A stretch of DNA of 64,000 nt from Scylla paramamosain (GCF_035594125.1 NC_087168.1:17989650-18053649), one strand, 5' to 3'. Positions 13,465 to 24,520 are shown, counted from the stretch's first letter. The notes: generated by a model not told the origin, from the letters alone. Numbers and translations: made by a program.

Positions 13465-13868
13465 CCTGACTAAGGGAGAGGGTTAAGCCACTACCTCGCT
13501 GGCTGAAGGTGACTGAGGGTTGAGCCAAAACCTTGCTGGCTTAAGGAGACTGAGGGTTAGGCCACTACTAAGCTACACTGACCTAAGTTGGCTGAGGGTT
13601 ACGCCAATACCTCGTTGGCTTAAGGGCATCGCATACTTACAGCGTGACATTATCTTTTTCCGGTTTCGTATGAAATATGGTGGTGTGTCTATGTGCTTGT
13701 ATCTTAACCCTGAAATTGTAAAGTTTTACGAAGATACTATCATTATTTCGGGAGAGAAAAAAATTCACACAAGAAAATGACAAAATAGAACATTCCAATT
13801 TTATTTCAATATCTCGACTATTTCTTAAAGTGGCTGAGGGTTACACCAATACCTCGCTGGCTCAGTCC
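13465..13868. repeat. Degenerate ~45-bp tandem repeat
   Basis: The unit is CTGAGGGTTA-GCCAATACCTCGCTGGCTTAAGG-GA. Copies are recognisable near 13478, 13515, 13550, 13595 and again at 13832-13862. The intervening 13625-13830 shows nothing recognisable. The last copy abuts MITE copy A. Confidence 0.65.
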
Positions 13869-14074
13869 TTTCACTGCGGTATCCAACAGTCCACAACACA
13901 AAAGGCACAATACAAGATCTTTTCCAAGCACATACAGGAATGAAAAGAGGGATTAAAAGACCTTTCTAGAGTCCTGCCAGTATAATACTTAGAGGTGGCT
14001 GTAGAAAGAGACGAAACACATCAGGGTAGTTTGTGATTAAGGGAAGATGTGCCAAATAGAAGTCAAAGGATTAA
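13865..14074 (+). mobile_element. TTAA-type MITE, copy A (diverged ends)
   Basis: It aligns end to end with the reference copy at 22776-22981: CCTTTCACTGCGGTATC at the left, TTAGAGGTGGCTGTAG in the middle, and GATGTGCCAAATAGAAGTCAAAGGATTAA at the right. The terminal CCCTTT/AAAGGG is partly mutated, so this copy is old. It has no coding capacity. Confidence 0.75.
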
Positions 14075-14317
14075 GTTGTGTTGTCCAGCACATTTAGTAG
14101 GATTCCCTCCCGTCTGGTGTAGTTGTACGGGTCTAGTTTGTATCTACAGGGATAGGTATGCTTTTTCACTTCGTCTGGTACTGTTGCTATATCTCTAAAT
14201 TGAAAACGCAAGTTCATTTTGTTAATGGTGGTGATCTCTCTCTCTCTCTCTCCCTCTACGTCTATCGCTAAGGAGAGAGGATTTCTTTTTCAGGGCGGTA
14301 TCCGTTTATGTAATGTA

Positions 14318-14890
14318 ATGTTAGGTTAGGTTAGGTTAGGTTAGGTTAGGTTGGTTAGGTTAGGTTAGGTTAGGTTAAATGTGATTGGATTGGGTTAGAT
14401 CAGGTTAAATAAAGTGAGGTAAGGTACGATAAAGAAAGTTAGGTTAGGTTAGGTTAGGTTAGGTTAAGTTAGGTTAAGTTAGGTTAGGTTAGGTTAGGTT
14501 AGGTTAGGTTAAATGTGATTGGATTGGGTTAGATCAGGTTAAATAAAGTAAGGTAAGGTACGATAAAGAAAGTTAGGTTAGGTTAGGTTAGGTTAAGTTA
14601 GGTTAGGTTAGGTTAGGTTAAGTTAGGTTAGGTTAGGTTAAATGTTACTGGATTGGGTTAGATCAGGTTAAGTAAAGGTAAGGTAAGGTACGGTAAGGAA
14701 GGTTAGTGAGATTAGATTATGTTAGGGGATGTAAGATTATTTCTGGATAGGTCTCACTAGATTAGGTTAGGTTAAGTTCGGCAAGAATAGATGACATGAG
14801 ATGAGTTTAGGTTTAATAAGACAAAGCAAGAACAGATTATGTGAGGTAAGGTTAGATGAAATTAGATTTTGGTAGGTTAGGTTAGGTTAG
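14318..14890 (+). repeat. TTAGG-rich array with ~130-bp higher-order structure
   Basis: Blocks of GGTTAGGTTAGG alternate with a conserved non-telomeric spacer (AAATGTGATTGGATTGGGTT ... GTACGATAAAGAAAG). The spacer begins at 14378, 14511 and 14640, so the higher-order period is about 130 bp. From 14700 the repeat decays into GGTTAGAT/AAGGTA variants that lead into the 25-bp minisatellite. Confidence 0.88.
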
Positions 14891-14899
14891 GTATGGCAA

Positions 14900-15540
14900 G
14901 GTTAAGTAAAATGAAGCTAGCTGAAGTAAGGTTTGGTGAGGCTAACTGAAGGTAAGGTTTGGTGAGGCTAGCTGAAGTAAGGTTTGGTGAGGCTAGCTGA
15001 AGTAAGGTTTGGTGAGGCTAGCTGAAGTAAGGTTTGGTGAGGCTAGCTGAAGTAAGGTTTGGTGAGGTTAGCTGAAGTAAGGTTTGGTGAGGCTAGCTGA
15101 AGTAAGGTTTGGTGAGGCTAGCTGAAGTAAGGTTTGGTGAGGCTAGCTGAAGTAAGGTTACTGGATGAGGCTAGCTGAAGTTAAGGTTTGGTGAGGCTAG
15201 CTGAAGTAAGGTTTGGTGAGGCTAGCTGAAGTAAGGTTTGATGAGGCTAGCTGAAGTAAGGTTTGGTGAGGCTAGCTGAAGTAAGGTTTGGTGAGGCTAG
15301 CTGAAGTAAGGTTTGGTGAGGCTAGCTGAAGTATAGGTTTGGTGAGGCTAGCTGAAGTAAGGTTTGATGAGGCTAGCTGAAGTAAGGTTTGGTGAGGCTA
15401 GCTGAAGTAAGGTTTGGTGAGGCTAGCTGAAGTAAGGTTTGGTGAGGCTAGCTGAAGTAAGGTTTGGTGAGGCTAGCTGAAGTAAGGTTTGGTGAGGCTA
15501 GCTGAAGTAAGGTTTGGTGAGGCTAGCTGAAGTAAGGTTA
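14900..15540 (+). repeat. 25-bp minisatellite, about 25 copies
   Basis: The unit contains AAGGTTTGGTGAGGCTAGCT followed by GAAGT. Copies are almost identical, with single-base variants (ATGAGG, GTTAGC, TATAGG) and one variant unit around 15157. Homogeneity implies recent expansion or ongoing gene conversion. It lies directly 3' of the TTAGG array, and its AAGGTT core resembles a TTAGG derivative (inference). Confidence 0.97.
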
Positions 15541-15779
15541 GATTCTGTGATGCGTTTGTGTGTGGCCAGTGTAACCTTTGACCGTCACAGTGGCAGGAAG
15601 GGATTAGCGGCGTCCCGAGGGAGTGAGTCTGGTCCTTTGCATTAGTCTGACGGGTTTCACTTTTTCACTTTCCTTGCGGGTGAAATACACGTGTGGGAAG
15701 GTGAGCGAGCTATTGACTCGTGTTTGTGTGTGCTGCCAACCTGTTCATTGCTATGGTTGTCCTTTGTTAACATTCCCAG
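15541..15779. other. No gene recognised
   Basis: Mixed-composition sequence between the minisatellite and the next array. No exon, RNA gene or transposon end is recognised. Confidence 0.4.
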
Positions 15780-16220
15780 CACTGTAAAAAACTGGCTTGC
15801 ATGGACACAACAGAAATGGAGAAAAAGGTTTATTACTCCAGTCTACAGAACCATTAAAGGGACTGTAGCAAAGGAAAATAACTATCAGAAATATTGTAGA
15901 GCATGTTTAGTAAGCTGCAACATTATTTAAGAGCCCACAGTAAAGAGAATGTGTTAAAACTATAGGTGTTTTTTTTTTTTTTTTGTTGTTGTTGGGCTAC
16001 ACACTACTTAACGACCTGTAGTAAGGAAAATGGGATCTGAAAAAAAAAATGTAGTCAAGGTAAGTAGGTGTCTGAAAAGTTGTAGTTTTTCCTGATTACA
16101 TAATTTAAGACTGTAATAAAGAAAATACGAGTCAAAGATCTAGAAGGGATATTTCCAGCCTACAAAAGTATTAAAGGACATGTAAAGAAAATGCGTGTCT
16201 GAAAAGTTGAAAGGTAAAAA
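15780..16220. repeat. Degenerate tandem repeat, ~70-95 bp, about 5 copies
   Basis: The anchor TTTAA-GACCTGTAGTAAAGAAAATG-GT recurs at about 15851, 15922, 16005, 16099 and 16164. Each is followed by a CTGAAAAGTTGTAG-like block. A T17 run interrupts one unit near 15969. Confidence 0.6.
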
Positions 16221-16440
16221 AAATTGTTTGTATAGAAGTGTGAGGGTGGGAGTCACAGCGAAAGAAAGTAAGAATAAAAAGTTGTGAATGGTGGCTGGAT
16301 ATTTTGTGTAGCAGTCTCAGGGTTGAAGACATTGGTGGAAGACGAGTAACCTTAACACCCCCGTTGTACTAATCTACGTGTTCCTATCAATCTCGGCTCC
16401 TCTGCTCTACTGATAACTCACGTGACAAATCCCTTGATAG

Positions 16441-16495
16441 AAAAATAAATAAATAAATAAATAAATATAAATAAACAAATAAATAGAAAGATAAA
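16441..16495. repeat. (AAAT)n microsatellite
   Basis: AAATAAATAAAT run with one ATAAACA interruption. Confidence 0.85.
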
Positions 16496-16499
16496 AAAC

Positions 16500-17680
16500 T
16501 TCTTCATCGCGATAAAGAACAACTGACACCACTAAAGGAAGGCAGTTGGAGATTCAAGATGAGGACAAAATTGTAGTCGCAGAAAGGATGGAAAATTACA
16601 AACACAGCAAAAGAAGAATATGAAAAGACTAGAATACCCAACATTTAGACGGTATGATACTGAAAAGTGGCTCGGGGAGGAAACTAAATGAGAGTGGCTT
16701 GGAATTAAGGAAGGACATGCCAAACAGGACTGAAAGAGTTAAGGCTGAGAGAACAAAACAGTAGCAGTGGAAGTGAACGCGTCAAAAAGAAAAAAATATT
16801 AAGAAACAAGCTCATCCAACATGTAGCCGGTATAATGTTTGATATTAGCAGAAGATTACAAAAGAACATGCCTCAAACAGCACCGCGAGAGAGAGAGTGA
16901 GTTAAGACTGAGAAAATAGTGGCATTGTAACTGAGTGAAGGATAGAAAGGGTATTATATGAAAAGACCATCCAACGCCAAGCCAGTATATTGAACGAAAA
17001 TAAAGGAATGGCTTGTGATCACGGGGGGAATGTAACAAACACCACTGAAAGGATTAAGACTGATAGAAAACGGAGGGAAGAAGTCAGTGAGGTAGAGAAA
17101 GCAAAAAAGGTATTAAGAGATCAAAACAGCCCACGTCTAGCCAACATAACGTTTGGAAATAGCTGCACGACGAAAACAAATGCCTCAGAGTTGTTTGTGG
17201 TTTCCTCTTTTGGAAGTTAGAAGTTTACTGTGATAATGCTCTATATATACATCAAAGGGCAGAATGACAAAGGAATGATCGAGGAGGAATGCGTATAAAA
17301 CAGCCCTGATTGGATTAAGGAAAAGAAAACGGTAGTGGAAGTGAAGAAAAGAAAGAAAAAGGTGTAATTTAACCCTTTCACTGCTATTTGACTCCTCTTT
17401 CCCTAATTACTAACCCCTTTGAGATACCTTTTCTTATTCTGCAGCCACCTCCAAATACTGTACTGACTAGACATTGCAAAATCCATTTTTTTATCCCTTT
17501 CTTTCTTGTAGATGCTTATAAAGATTTCATGCATTGTTTTTAGTGAAGTGAATTGCTGCATATCGCAGTGAAAGGGCTAAGAGATGAAAGTGGTTAGTAA
17601 TGATGGAAGGAACATGTGCCAGACACCACTAACAGCATTAAAACTGAGAGAAAACTGTTACGGTGGAAGTTAGCGCAGGA
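16500..17680. repeat. Degenerate tandem repeat, ~150-180 bp, about 6 copies
   Basis: A shared block order recurs: AAGGAACATGCCAAACACCACTGAAAG, GATTAAGACTGAGAGAAAAC, GGTAGTGGAAGTGA, AAAAAGGTATTAAGA, CATCCAACGTCTAGCCAGTATAA. GATTAAGACTGAG-like anchors are near 16735, 16895, 17050, 17312 and 17640. MITE copy B (17373-17576) is inserted in the array, which therefore predates it. Confidence 0.65.
17373..17576 (-). mobile_element. TTAA-type MITE, copy B
   Basis: It begins CCCTTTCACTGC and ends GCAGTGAAAGGG, a perfect 12-bp terminal inverted repeat. TTAA (17369-17372) lies on the left and CTAA on the right. The interior aligns to copies C and D in reverse orientation to C. TTAA targets and CCC-starting ends are typical of piggyBac-related elements; that assignment is inference. 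There is no coding sequence. Confidence 0.85.
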
Positions 17681-17876
17681 GGTTACTCAACTTTTGCCCC
17701 TAGTCGTACGTAACCTGGTTTTAGGGTGAAGTAATGTAAGGGGAGACACAAACCACTCAAACGTGCACGCATCCCTCCCTTCGCTCAAGGACACGGAAAT
17801 TCCTCGTGCCTGACGGAGGGTGACCGTGAACTGAATGGCATCTGGAGGCAGGATTGGAACTGTGGAGGTGCAGGGA

Positions 17877-18497
<621 letters not shown>

Positions 18498-18659
18498 GTT
18501 GAGAAGCGTCAATATTTCTCGGCAGGAAAGTATTGGTACGTGTCACTTTTTTTTTTTTTTTTCAATCTTTTTTCTTTCATTTTACGTTTCTAGTTTACGA
18601 ACTCGTGTGTATCATCGCAGGCGTCAGTTTCAACAATTTTTCCTCGACAACTTTATACC

Positions 18660-18800
18660 TGTCTATCTATACATCTATCTATCCATTCATTTTATCTATC
18701 CACCTACATATCTATCTACTTATCTATTTACCTATTCATTTATCTATCTATCTATCTATCTATCCATCCATCTATCTTTCTATTCACCTATTAATCTTTA
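18660..18800. repeat. Degenerate (CTAT)n tract
   Basis: CTATCTAT with CCATTCAT and CACCTA variants. Similar tracts recur at 24050, 31980 (as GATA) and 61818. Confidence 0.9.
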
Positions 18801-19139
18801 TCCGCCCATATACTTATTTCTTTTCTTTCTTTTTACTCCCTCTCTCTTCTCCTCTCTTTTCCTTTCCTTCTTTCTTTCATTTTTCACTCATTGGTTTCCT
18901 TCACTTCATTAACATCTTGCTGTTCACTAGGATACCATACAACAGCAAACTGGACGAACAGGTAACGGCAGCATCCCTTGAACCTTAAACACATGACACC
19001 TTACATCTACCAGTCACTCAATAATCACTTTCATACACAAACATGCCAAGAATTTTACATCGCACGCTCAACACACAAATCGTGAAAGGTGACACTAAAT
19101 AATTATAAGAGAGGGATTTATAATGTATACATACGTTAT

Positions 19140-19215
19140 AAAGTGAGGAGGAGGAGGAAGAGAAGGAGGAAGGGTTTAAGCACCATTGGGTTGTGGGAAA
19201 AAATCACTGACTGTA

Positions 19216-19249
<34 letters not shown>

Positions 19250-19490
19250 AGAAGGAGGAAGAGGAGGAGGAGTCTGGGTAGCGTTAGGTAGCGGGAAAAA
19301 TCACTGACTCGAGAGGAGAAGTAGAAGAAGAGGAGGAGGAGGAATAAGAATAAGAAGGGAAAGAGACAGGGGAAGAAGAAGAAGAAGGACAGGAAGAGGA
19401 TGGCGACGAGGAGAAGGAAAAAAGGAGAAGTAGGAGGAAAGGGAGAAGAAAAAAAAAAAATAAAGAGGAGAGGAAGGGGGGGGGACATAA
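19140..19490. repeat. Polypurine GAG/GAA tract inside intron 1 of the receptor gene
   Basis: The + strand is almost all purine (AGGAGG, GAAGAA). It is partly duplicated: AAAATCACTGACT followed by GAGG-rich sequence occurs at about 19200 and 19298. It lies about 40 bp beyond the splice donor of the receptor exon, so the transcript carries a long pyrimidine tract just inside the intron. Confidence 0.85.
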
Positions 19491-19523
19491 GACAAACATC
19501 AAGCAAAGACGCAATTCAGCAAC

Positions 19524-19531
19524 ACTCACCT
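19524..19531 (-). other. Splice donor of receptor exon
   Basis: On the minus strand the sequence reads AAG|GTGAGT, with the exon's last base at 19530. It matches the U2-type donor consensus. Ignoring it would extend the frame by one codon to a TGA. Confidence 0.85.
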
Positions 19532-19783
19532 TAACGTGGGATGCTTGAGGAACATAAATATGAGCGCGCCGTTGCCCACCACGCCCGTGACGAAGATACC
19601 CGCGAACACCAGAGGCACCAGGTACGTCTCGGGGCGCAGGTGGTAGGGCAGGTACTCCGTGGTATTAACGAAGGGCACCTGCGTATCCTGTACCACGCTC
19701 GGAAAAGTCTCATTAGCACCCTCACCAGGCGACGCGGAGAGGCTGGTGAAGTTTGACACGATCCACGCTTCCCCGTCTTCCAT
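19530..19783 (-). CDS. CCHamide-type neuropeptide receptor (class A GPCR), first coding exon
   Basis: The exon encodes 84 codons plus 2 nt of a rhodopsin-family receptor. Residues 1-50 are an extracellular N terminus with three N-glycosylation sequons (N11-F-T, N24-E-T, N40-T-T) and no signal peptide. Residues 44-54 (YLPYHLRPETY) and TM1 (about 55-79, with GVVGNG around N71, the N1.50 position) match the pattern I know from insect CCHamide receptors, which are bombesin-receptor relatives acting at the plasma membrane in gut-brain and feeding signalling. The frame ends at TTAAG|GTGAGT, a consensus donor with a phase-2 junction, right after the first intracellular loop begins (KHPTLR). The start ATG has a good context (AAAATGG) and an in-frame TGA lies at 19856-19858. 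TM2-TM7 must be on further exons at lower coordinates; none was found in the window. Family-level call is fairly firm; the exact receptor is not, and other bombesin-like neuropeptide receptors are possible. Confidence 0.8.
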
Positions 19784-20640
19784 TTTCTTTGAGTGGTTGT
19801 GACTATGGGGTGGGGTGTCACAGGTGGTCTTGGTGCAGTGTGGGGGTAGGGGGGTTCACGTGCGTGCTGAGGTGTAGGTAGCAACGAGCATGACGACTGG
19901 GCAGCAACGGAAAACACTAGCGCTGGGGTGCAGGCAGTGACCGGAAAATGGTGAACGTCTTCAGCTTACAAACGTCTCCTTCAGTCAAACTTCGACTAGA
20001 CTCCACTCACACTGATGCCTCCTCACCCTCCTCCTGCTGCTCCTCTTCAAGCCATTAGGTGAGGGAAGTTTCTTTTCTACAAGGCGTCACAAAAGCACTA
20101 CAAAGCCATCCACTCCATTTCACAATAATCCCTCAGTACAAAACTTTAGCACGTGCACTGAAACACACAAAACTAACGCCGAAGTGCTTGAAATGATAGT
20201 TAGAACCCCCTCACTGTCCTTTTTCCATATCCGGGACGCAAGGTAATAGTACGCTAGGGCAATGAGGAGTGGAGGCAGCGAGGGGAAGCGTGGCGTGTGC
20301 GGTGAGCGAGGCGGCCGCGAGGTGAGTGAGAGCGGGGAGGGGAGCAGTAGTGAGGCGAGACTAGCGAAGCAGTCCCTAGCGCGCATCCAACCAGGCAGTC
20401 CCCATCCTTCCACCGTCACACCAGTACCTCTCCTCCTCTCCGCCTTCCGCTCAACAATCAGACGACCATTATAACTATCATCATCACACACACGCTGCTC
20501 CATTGTCCCTGCCACTCTCCCGCTGTCCCTCCAGTCTTGCCTCGGCTCTGGATCACGTATTCAGTGCCAGTAGTGTAATAATGTAATGCAATGCGCTTGC
20601 TTCGCTCTCAATACACGGGTGCTTTGTTGGCTGTATGATT
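19784..20640 (-). other. Probable 5' UTR and promoter region of the receptor gene
   Basis: This is mixed-composition DNA upstream of the receptor start, with a GC-rich CpG-containing patch at about 20270-20400, unlike most of the window. Candidate arthropod initiators (TCAGT on the minus strand) occur near 20013 and 20158, without a clear TATA box at the right spacing. A possible minus-strand donor (AGG|GTGAGG near 20024) would allow a non-coding first exon. All are candidates only. Confidence 0.35.
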
Positions 20641-20670
20641 AGTGAGGGTTGGTGAGGTAAGCCGAGGTGC

Positions 20671-20671
<1 letters not shown>

Positions 20672-20755
<84 letters not shown>
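20672..20755. repeat. (TC)n microsatellite
   Basis: A dinucleotide run of about 84 bp, the start of the polypurine/polypyrimidine switch region upstream of the receptor exon. Confidence 0.97.
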
Positions 20756-20757
<2 letters not shown>

Positions 20758-20821
20758 GGCCGGTAAAGGAGAATGTCAGGAGGAGGTGAAGACGGATGAG
20801 AAGGCAGACGAGGATGGGGAA

Positions 20822-21214
20822 GTGGAGGAGGAGGAGGAGGAGGAGGAGGAGGAGGAGGAGGAGGAGGAGGAGGAGGAGGAGGAGGAGGAGGAGAAAAAGT
20901 AGGAGGAAGAGGAGGAGGAGGAGGAAGACGAAGACAAAAACGAAAACGAAAAAGAAGAAGAAGAAGAAGAAGGAGATGAAGAAGAAGAAGAAGAAGAAGA
21001 AGAAGAAGAAGAAGAAGAAGAGAAGAAGAAGAAGAAGAAGAAGAAGAAGAAGAAGAAGAAGAAGAAGAAGAAGAAGAAGAAGAAGAGAAGAAGAAGAAGA
21101 AGAAGAAGAAGAAGAAGAAGAAGAAGAAGAAGAAGAAGAAGAAGAAGAAGAAGAAGAAGAAGAAGAAGAAGAAAAAGTGGAAGAAGAAGACCACCAACAA
21201 CAACGAGAGAGAGG

Positions 21215-21291
<77 letters not shown>

Positions 21292-21355
21292 CCACAAGCA
21301 AAAGCAAGAGGAGCAGGCGGAGAAAGGAGGAGGAGGAGGAGGAGGAGGAGGACAC
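20822..21355. repeat. Compound (GAG)n-(GAA)n-(GA)n polypurine block, ~530 bp
   Basis: (GAG)n runs to about 20893, (GAA)n with minor interruptions from about 20950 to 21175, interrupted (GA)n at about 21205-21290, and (GAG)n again at 21327-21350. Frames of poly-Glu, poly-Arg, poly-Lys, poly-Ser and poly-Phe on both strands are repeat artefacts. Confidence 0.97.
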
Positions 21356-21507
21356 AGGACAGAAAACACTACTCAGCAATGTTAATGGCTGTCCACGCTG
21401 CGGCTTACCACGTAATTGGCAGACTTGCTACCCTGCCGTGGGGAGAGAATCAGCTTGTGATGTGAGTTGAACTGGCCAAGAAAAAAAACATTGTGTGTGA
21501 AGGTGAC

Positions 21508-21510
21508 CAT

Positions 21511-21597
<87 letters not shown>

Positions 21598-21656
21598 CGT
21601 CTGGTTAGTTATAGTTACTAATGGTCCAAGACATTAATGGATAACATCAATGACAC

Positions 21657-21705
<49 letters not shown>

Positions 21706-21997
21706 CGTGACGCCGGAAAATTTATTCATATCAAAGAAAAAAAAAAAATGCTGCATGTCTCAATGATTTAAGTTTGAAATTCGCTGACGCCACAAAGACT
21801 TGGAATATTAATGTTGAATCTGCCGTCTGTACCTTTGATATTTCTTCTACTTCACTTTTTATAACTTTTTTTTTCTAAAGACCCACAAGTCAAGGGAATG
21901 CACGTGGCATTTTTATGACATTTTTCGAGTGTTTAGGCTTGTGGAAACTGATAGATACCGAAAAATAAATTAAATGAAAATAAATAAATAAAAGAAC

Positions 21998-22028
<31 letters not shown>

Positions 22029-22040
22029 GAGAGGAGAGAG

Positions 22041-22120
<80 letters not shown>
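21508..22120. repeat. Cluster of interrupted (GA)n and (TC)n tracts
   Basis: (GA)n with periodic GG interruptions at 21511-21596, (TC)n at 21659-21700, and (GA)n with similar GGAGAG interruptions at 21998-22118. No gene is seen between them. Confidence 0.95.
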
Positions 22121-22234
22121 CAAAGAAGTCTTATTAATTTAAAAAAAAAAGACACTGTAATAATATAAAGAAAGGCTCGAGGTTGTGAAGGTTCAAGAAA
22201 CACAACAAACACTTTAATAACGTCTCAGAAAACA

Positions 22235-22520
22235 GTGAACATAAAAACATGAGAAAATAAGGGAAGCTGCAAGAACTCATCAGGTCTTCACGTGGCAGTC
22301 TTTGAATAAAGCATACCTACCTATTTGCACCTATCATTCCCATCCATAAATTTGTCTAATCTTCTTTTAAAGCTCCCTAATGACTCGGCTTTGACAACCA
22401 GTTTACTGAGTCTATTCCGTTCATCCACTGGTACGTTTGAGAACTATTTTCTTCCTATCTCTTTTCCTTTTTTTTTTTTTATCTCTAACTTCATAAAGGC
22501 TGAAGCCGTTAACGCTAAAA
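22235..22520 (-). mobile_element. CR1-type LINE, 3' fragment (copy 2)
   Basis: The minus-strand reading retains the C-terminal tail of the LINE reverse-transcriptase ORF, around SFKRRLDKFMDGNDRCK then stop. The conserved 3' UTR follows (GTAGGTAT..., ACTGCCACGTG, TTCTTGCAGCTTCCCTTATTTTCTCATG). Internal stops upstream show it is dead. The same 3' end recurs at 7375, 26190, 29155 and 49513. Confidence 0.75.
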
Positions 22521-22554
22521 GAGACAAGAGAAAAAACGTTTATTATCAGAGCCA

Positions 22555-23185
22555 GAACACGAGCACTATCACGGGCCTGGATGAATATTAAGACATAAAG
22601 CAGACAATGTTACAGTATTATGGAAGATAACTTTCGTACTGTAAAGACCAGATACCATCATAACTTCTGTTACGGCTCTCGAAGAAACTCAAGGCACAAG
22701 ACATACGCTTTTACAACGTTAGGGAAAATAATAAAGTATTGTACAGTAAAAGCCAAATACTGTCATAACTATTAACCCTTTCACTGCGATACGAGACAGT
22801 TAACAGCACCAGAAATACTGCATGAAATCTTTATAAGAATATGCAAGAAAGAAGGGGATTAAAAAGAATAGAGTTTGGAATTTCTACCTAGTTTAAAGAT
22901 TAGAGGTGGCTGTAGGACAAGTAAAGATGTCTCAGAGTGATTCATAATTAAGGAAAGATGTACCAAATAACAGTCAAAGGGTTAAAGAAGATAATAAACT
23001 TTAGTACAGTAAGAAACTAATATCAGAGTCAGGACAGTTCAATTACCGGCCTGAAAGAACCTCAAGACACAGGGCAAAACACTTTTAATCCATATAGAAC
23101 CATAATAAACTATCATACAGTAAAGACCAGACTGTACTAAAGTGATCAGACCGCTAACGTTACCCGGAGGATCTCAAAACACAGC
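22555..23185. repeat. Degenerate tandem repeat, ~130-150 bp, about 4 copies
   Basis: Recurring blocks are ACAGTAAAGACCAGATACCATCATAACT, then GAAGAAACTCAAGACACA-GGCA, then ACACTTTTA and GGAA-ATAATAAACT-T-GTACAGTAA. Anchors are near 22640, 22742, 23010 and 23120. MITE copy C (22776-22981) interrupts the array. Confidence 0.65.
22776..22981 (+). mobile_element. TTAA-type MITE, copy C (reference copy)
   Basis: Perfect TTAA duplications flank it at 22772-22775 and 22982-22985. Ends are CCCTTTCACTGCGATA and, inverted, CCCTTTGACTGTTATTTGG, about 206 bp in all. It is non-coding and therefore non-autonomous. The combination of TTAA target and CCC ends suggests piggyBac-type mobilisation (inference). 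Confidence 0.88.
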
Positions 23186-23379
23186 AAAAACCAACAATAA
23201 GCAACATTTCCACGCCAAGCACGTAGGAGAACACGTCACGGTCACAACACTGCCACCTAATGTGTACCTGAGCCATACTGACCTGCATTCCAACACCAGC
23301 AGCTATAGGGGTTGGTACTCTTAAGAACACCTGCAGCTACAGGAGAGTAAAGTTGGTATTCTTACACGCTTTGAAACGC

Positions 23380-23640
23380 CTTGTGTGGGAGTGCGTGGGA
23401 GTGTGATGGAGTATGTTGGAGTGTGGTGGGGTGTGTGGGAGTGTGGTGGGGTGCGTGGGAGTGTGGTGGGGTGCGTGGGAATGCGTGGGAGAGTGTAGGA
23501 ATATGTAGAAAGTGTGTATGTGTACGGGGGTGGGTTGTGAATGTGTGGGAAGCGTGTGAAGGTGCGTGGGAGTACATGGGAGTGCGTGAGAAGTACGTGG
23601 AAATGTGCAGGAGTGTGGAGGAGCATGGGGTGTGGTAGAA
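23380..23640. repeat. GTGTGGTGGGGTGCGTGGGA-type minisatellite
   Basis: G/T-rich units of about 10-20 bp recur about 18 times with drift. Proline/histidine/threonine frames on the minus strand are translations of it, not genes. Confidence 0.85.
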
Positions 23641-23976
23641 AGCAACAGCAAATCTAATAAGAGCCACCGGGCATGAAATATTACGGCAGATTCTTTACCA
23701 TTACGCATGTCTTGCTGAATCTGAACTGCAAAACACACGGTACCTCTGCCCAGTAAATCCCAGGCAAGGCAAAGTTCGCCTGATGTATTTCCAGGCGAAG
23801 TAATTGTATCAGATTTAAGGGAACTCACCGCGAAGGATAAGAGAGAGCGAGAGGGTACGAGTTTTTTTTTCTTTTCTTCTCTCTTCTTACGAGGATAGTT
23901 GCCCGTGAACCAAAGAAGTCTTGTATACGTACCCTAGCTATTTTTGGTTTTGAGTTTAATTATGTGTGCTTGTTAG

Positions 23977-24310
23977 TGTGTGTGTGTGTGTGTGTGTCTG
24001 TGTGTGTGTGTGTTTTCTTGTTTATTTGTAATGTTGTCTGTCTCTTTGTCGATCATATCTATCTGTTTGTCTATCAAGTAATCCATCTATCCATTCATCT
24101 ATTCTATATATCTAGCTATCTATCTATTTGTTTACTTATTCCTCTATGTATCTAGTTATCCATCCATCCATTCATTCACCAATCCATCTACTTATCTAGT
24201 TATCCATATATCCATCTATCTATCAATCAGTCTATCTATCTATCCAGTTATTTCACCCATTTACCAATTCACTTCTCTACATATCTATCAAACTATCAAT
24301 CAGTATCACC
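23977..24310. repeat. (GT)n followed by degenerate (CTAT)n
   Basis: (GT)n at 23977-24014, then imperfect CTAT/CCAT repeats at 24050-24300. Confidence 0.88.
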
Positions 24311-24520
24311 AGTCGTCACGCTAACTAACCCCGCAACACACACACGCCAGCACTGCCCTTTACCAGTGAGATCTGAAAGGATGAGCAGTCCCTTCACCCA
24401 CAAAGGACTCCACCAGATGTAGTCAACACAGCCTCATCAATCCCAACATATCCTGAACATCCAACATGGTATAAATGAAAAGATAAATAAGTAAATAAAC
24501 GATGTATAAGAGGAACTACT

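Noticed and set aside
19531..19917. Alternative 128-codon frame overlapping the receptor exon
   Set aside because: It is out of frame with the conserved TM1 sequence and Ser/Arg/Pro-rich, a shadow of the GC-rich exon.
23321..23828. Proline/histidine/threonine-rich open frames on the minus strand
   Set aside because: They are translations of the GTGTGGTGGG minisatellite and flanking sequence, with no signal peptide or domain.
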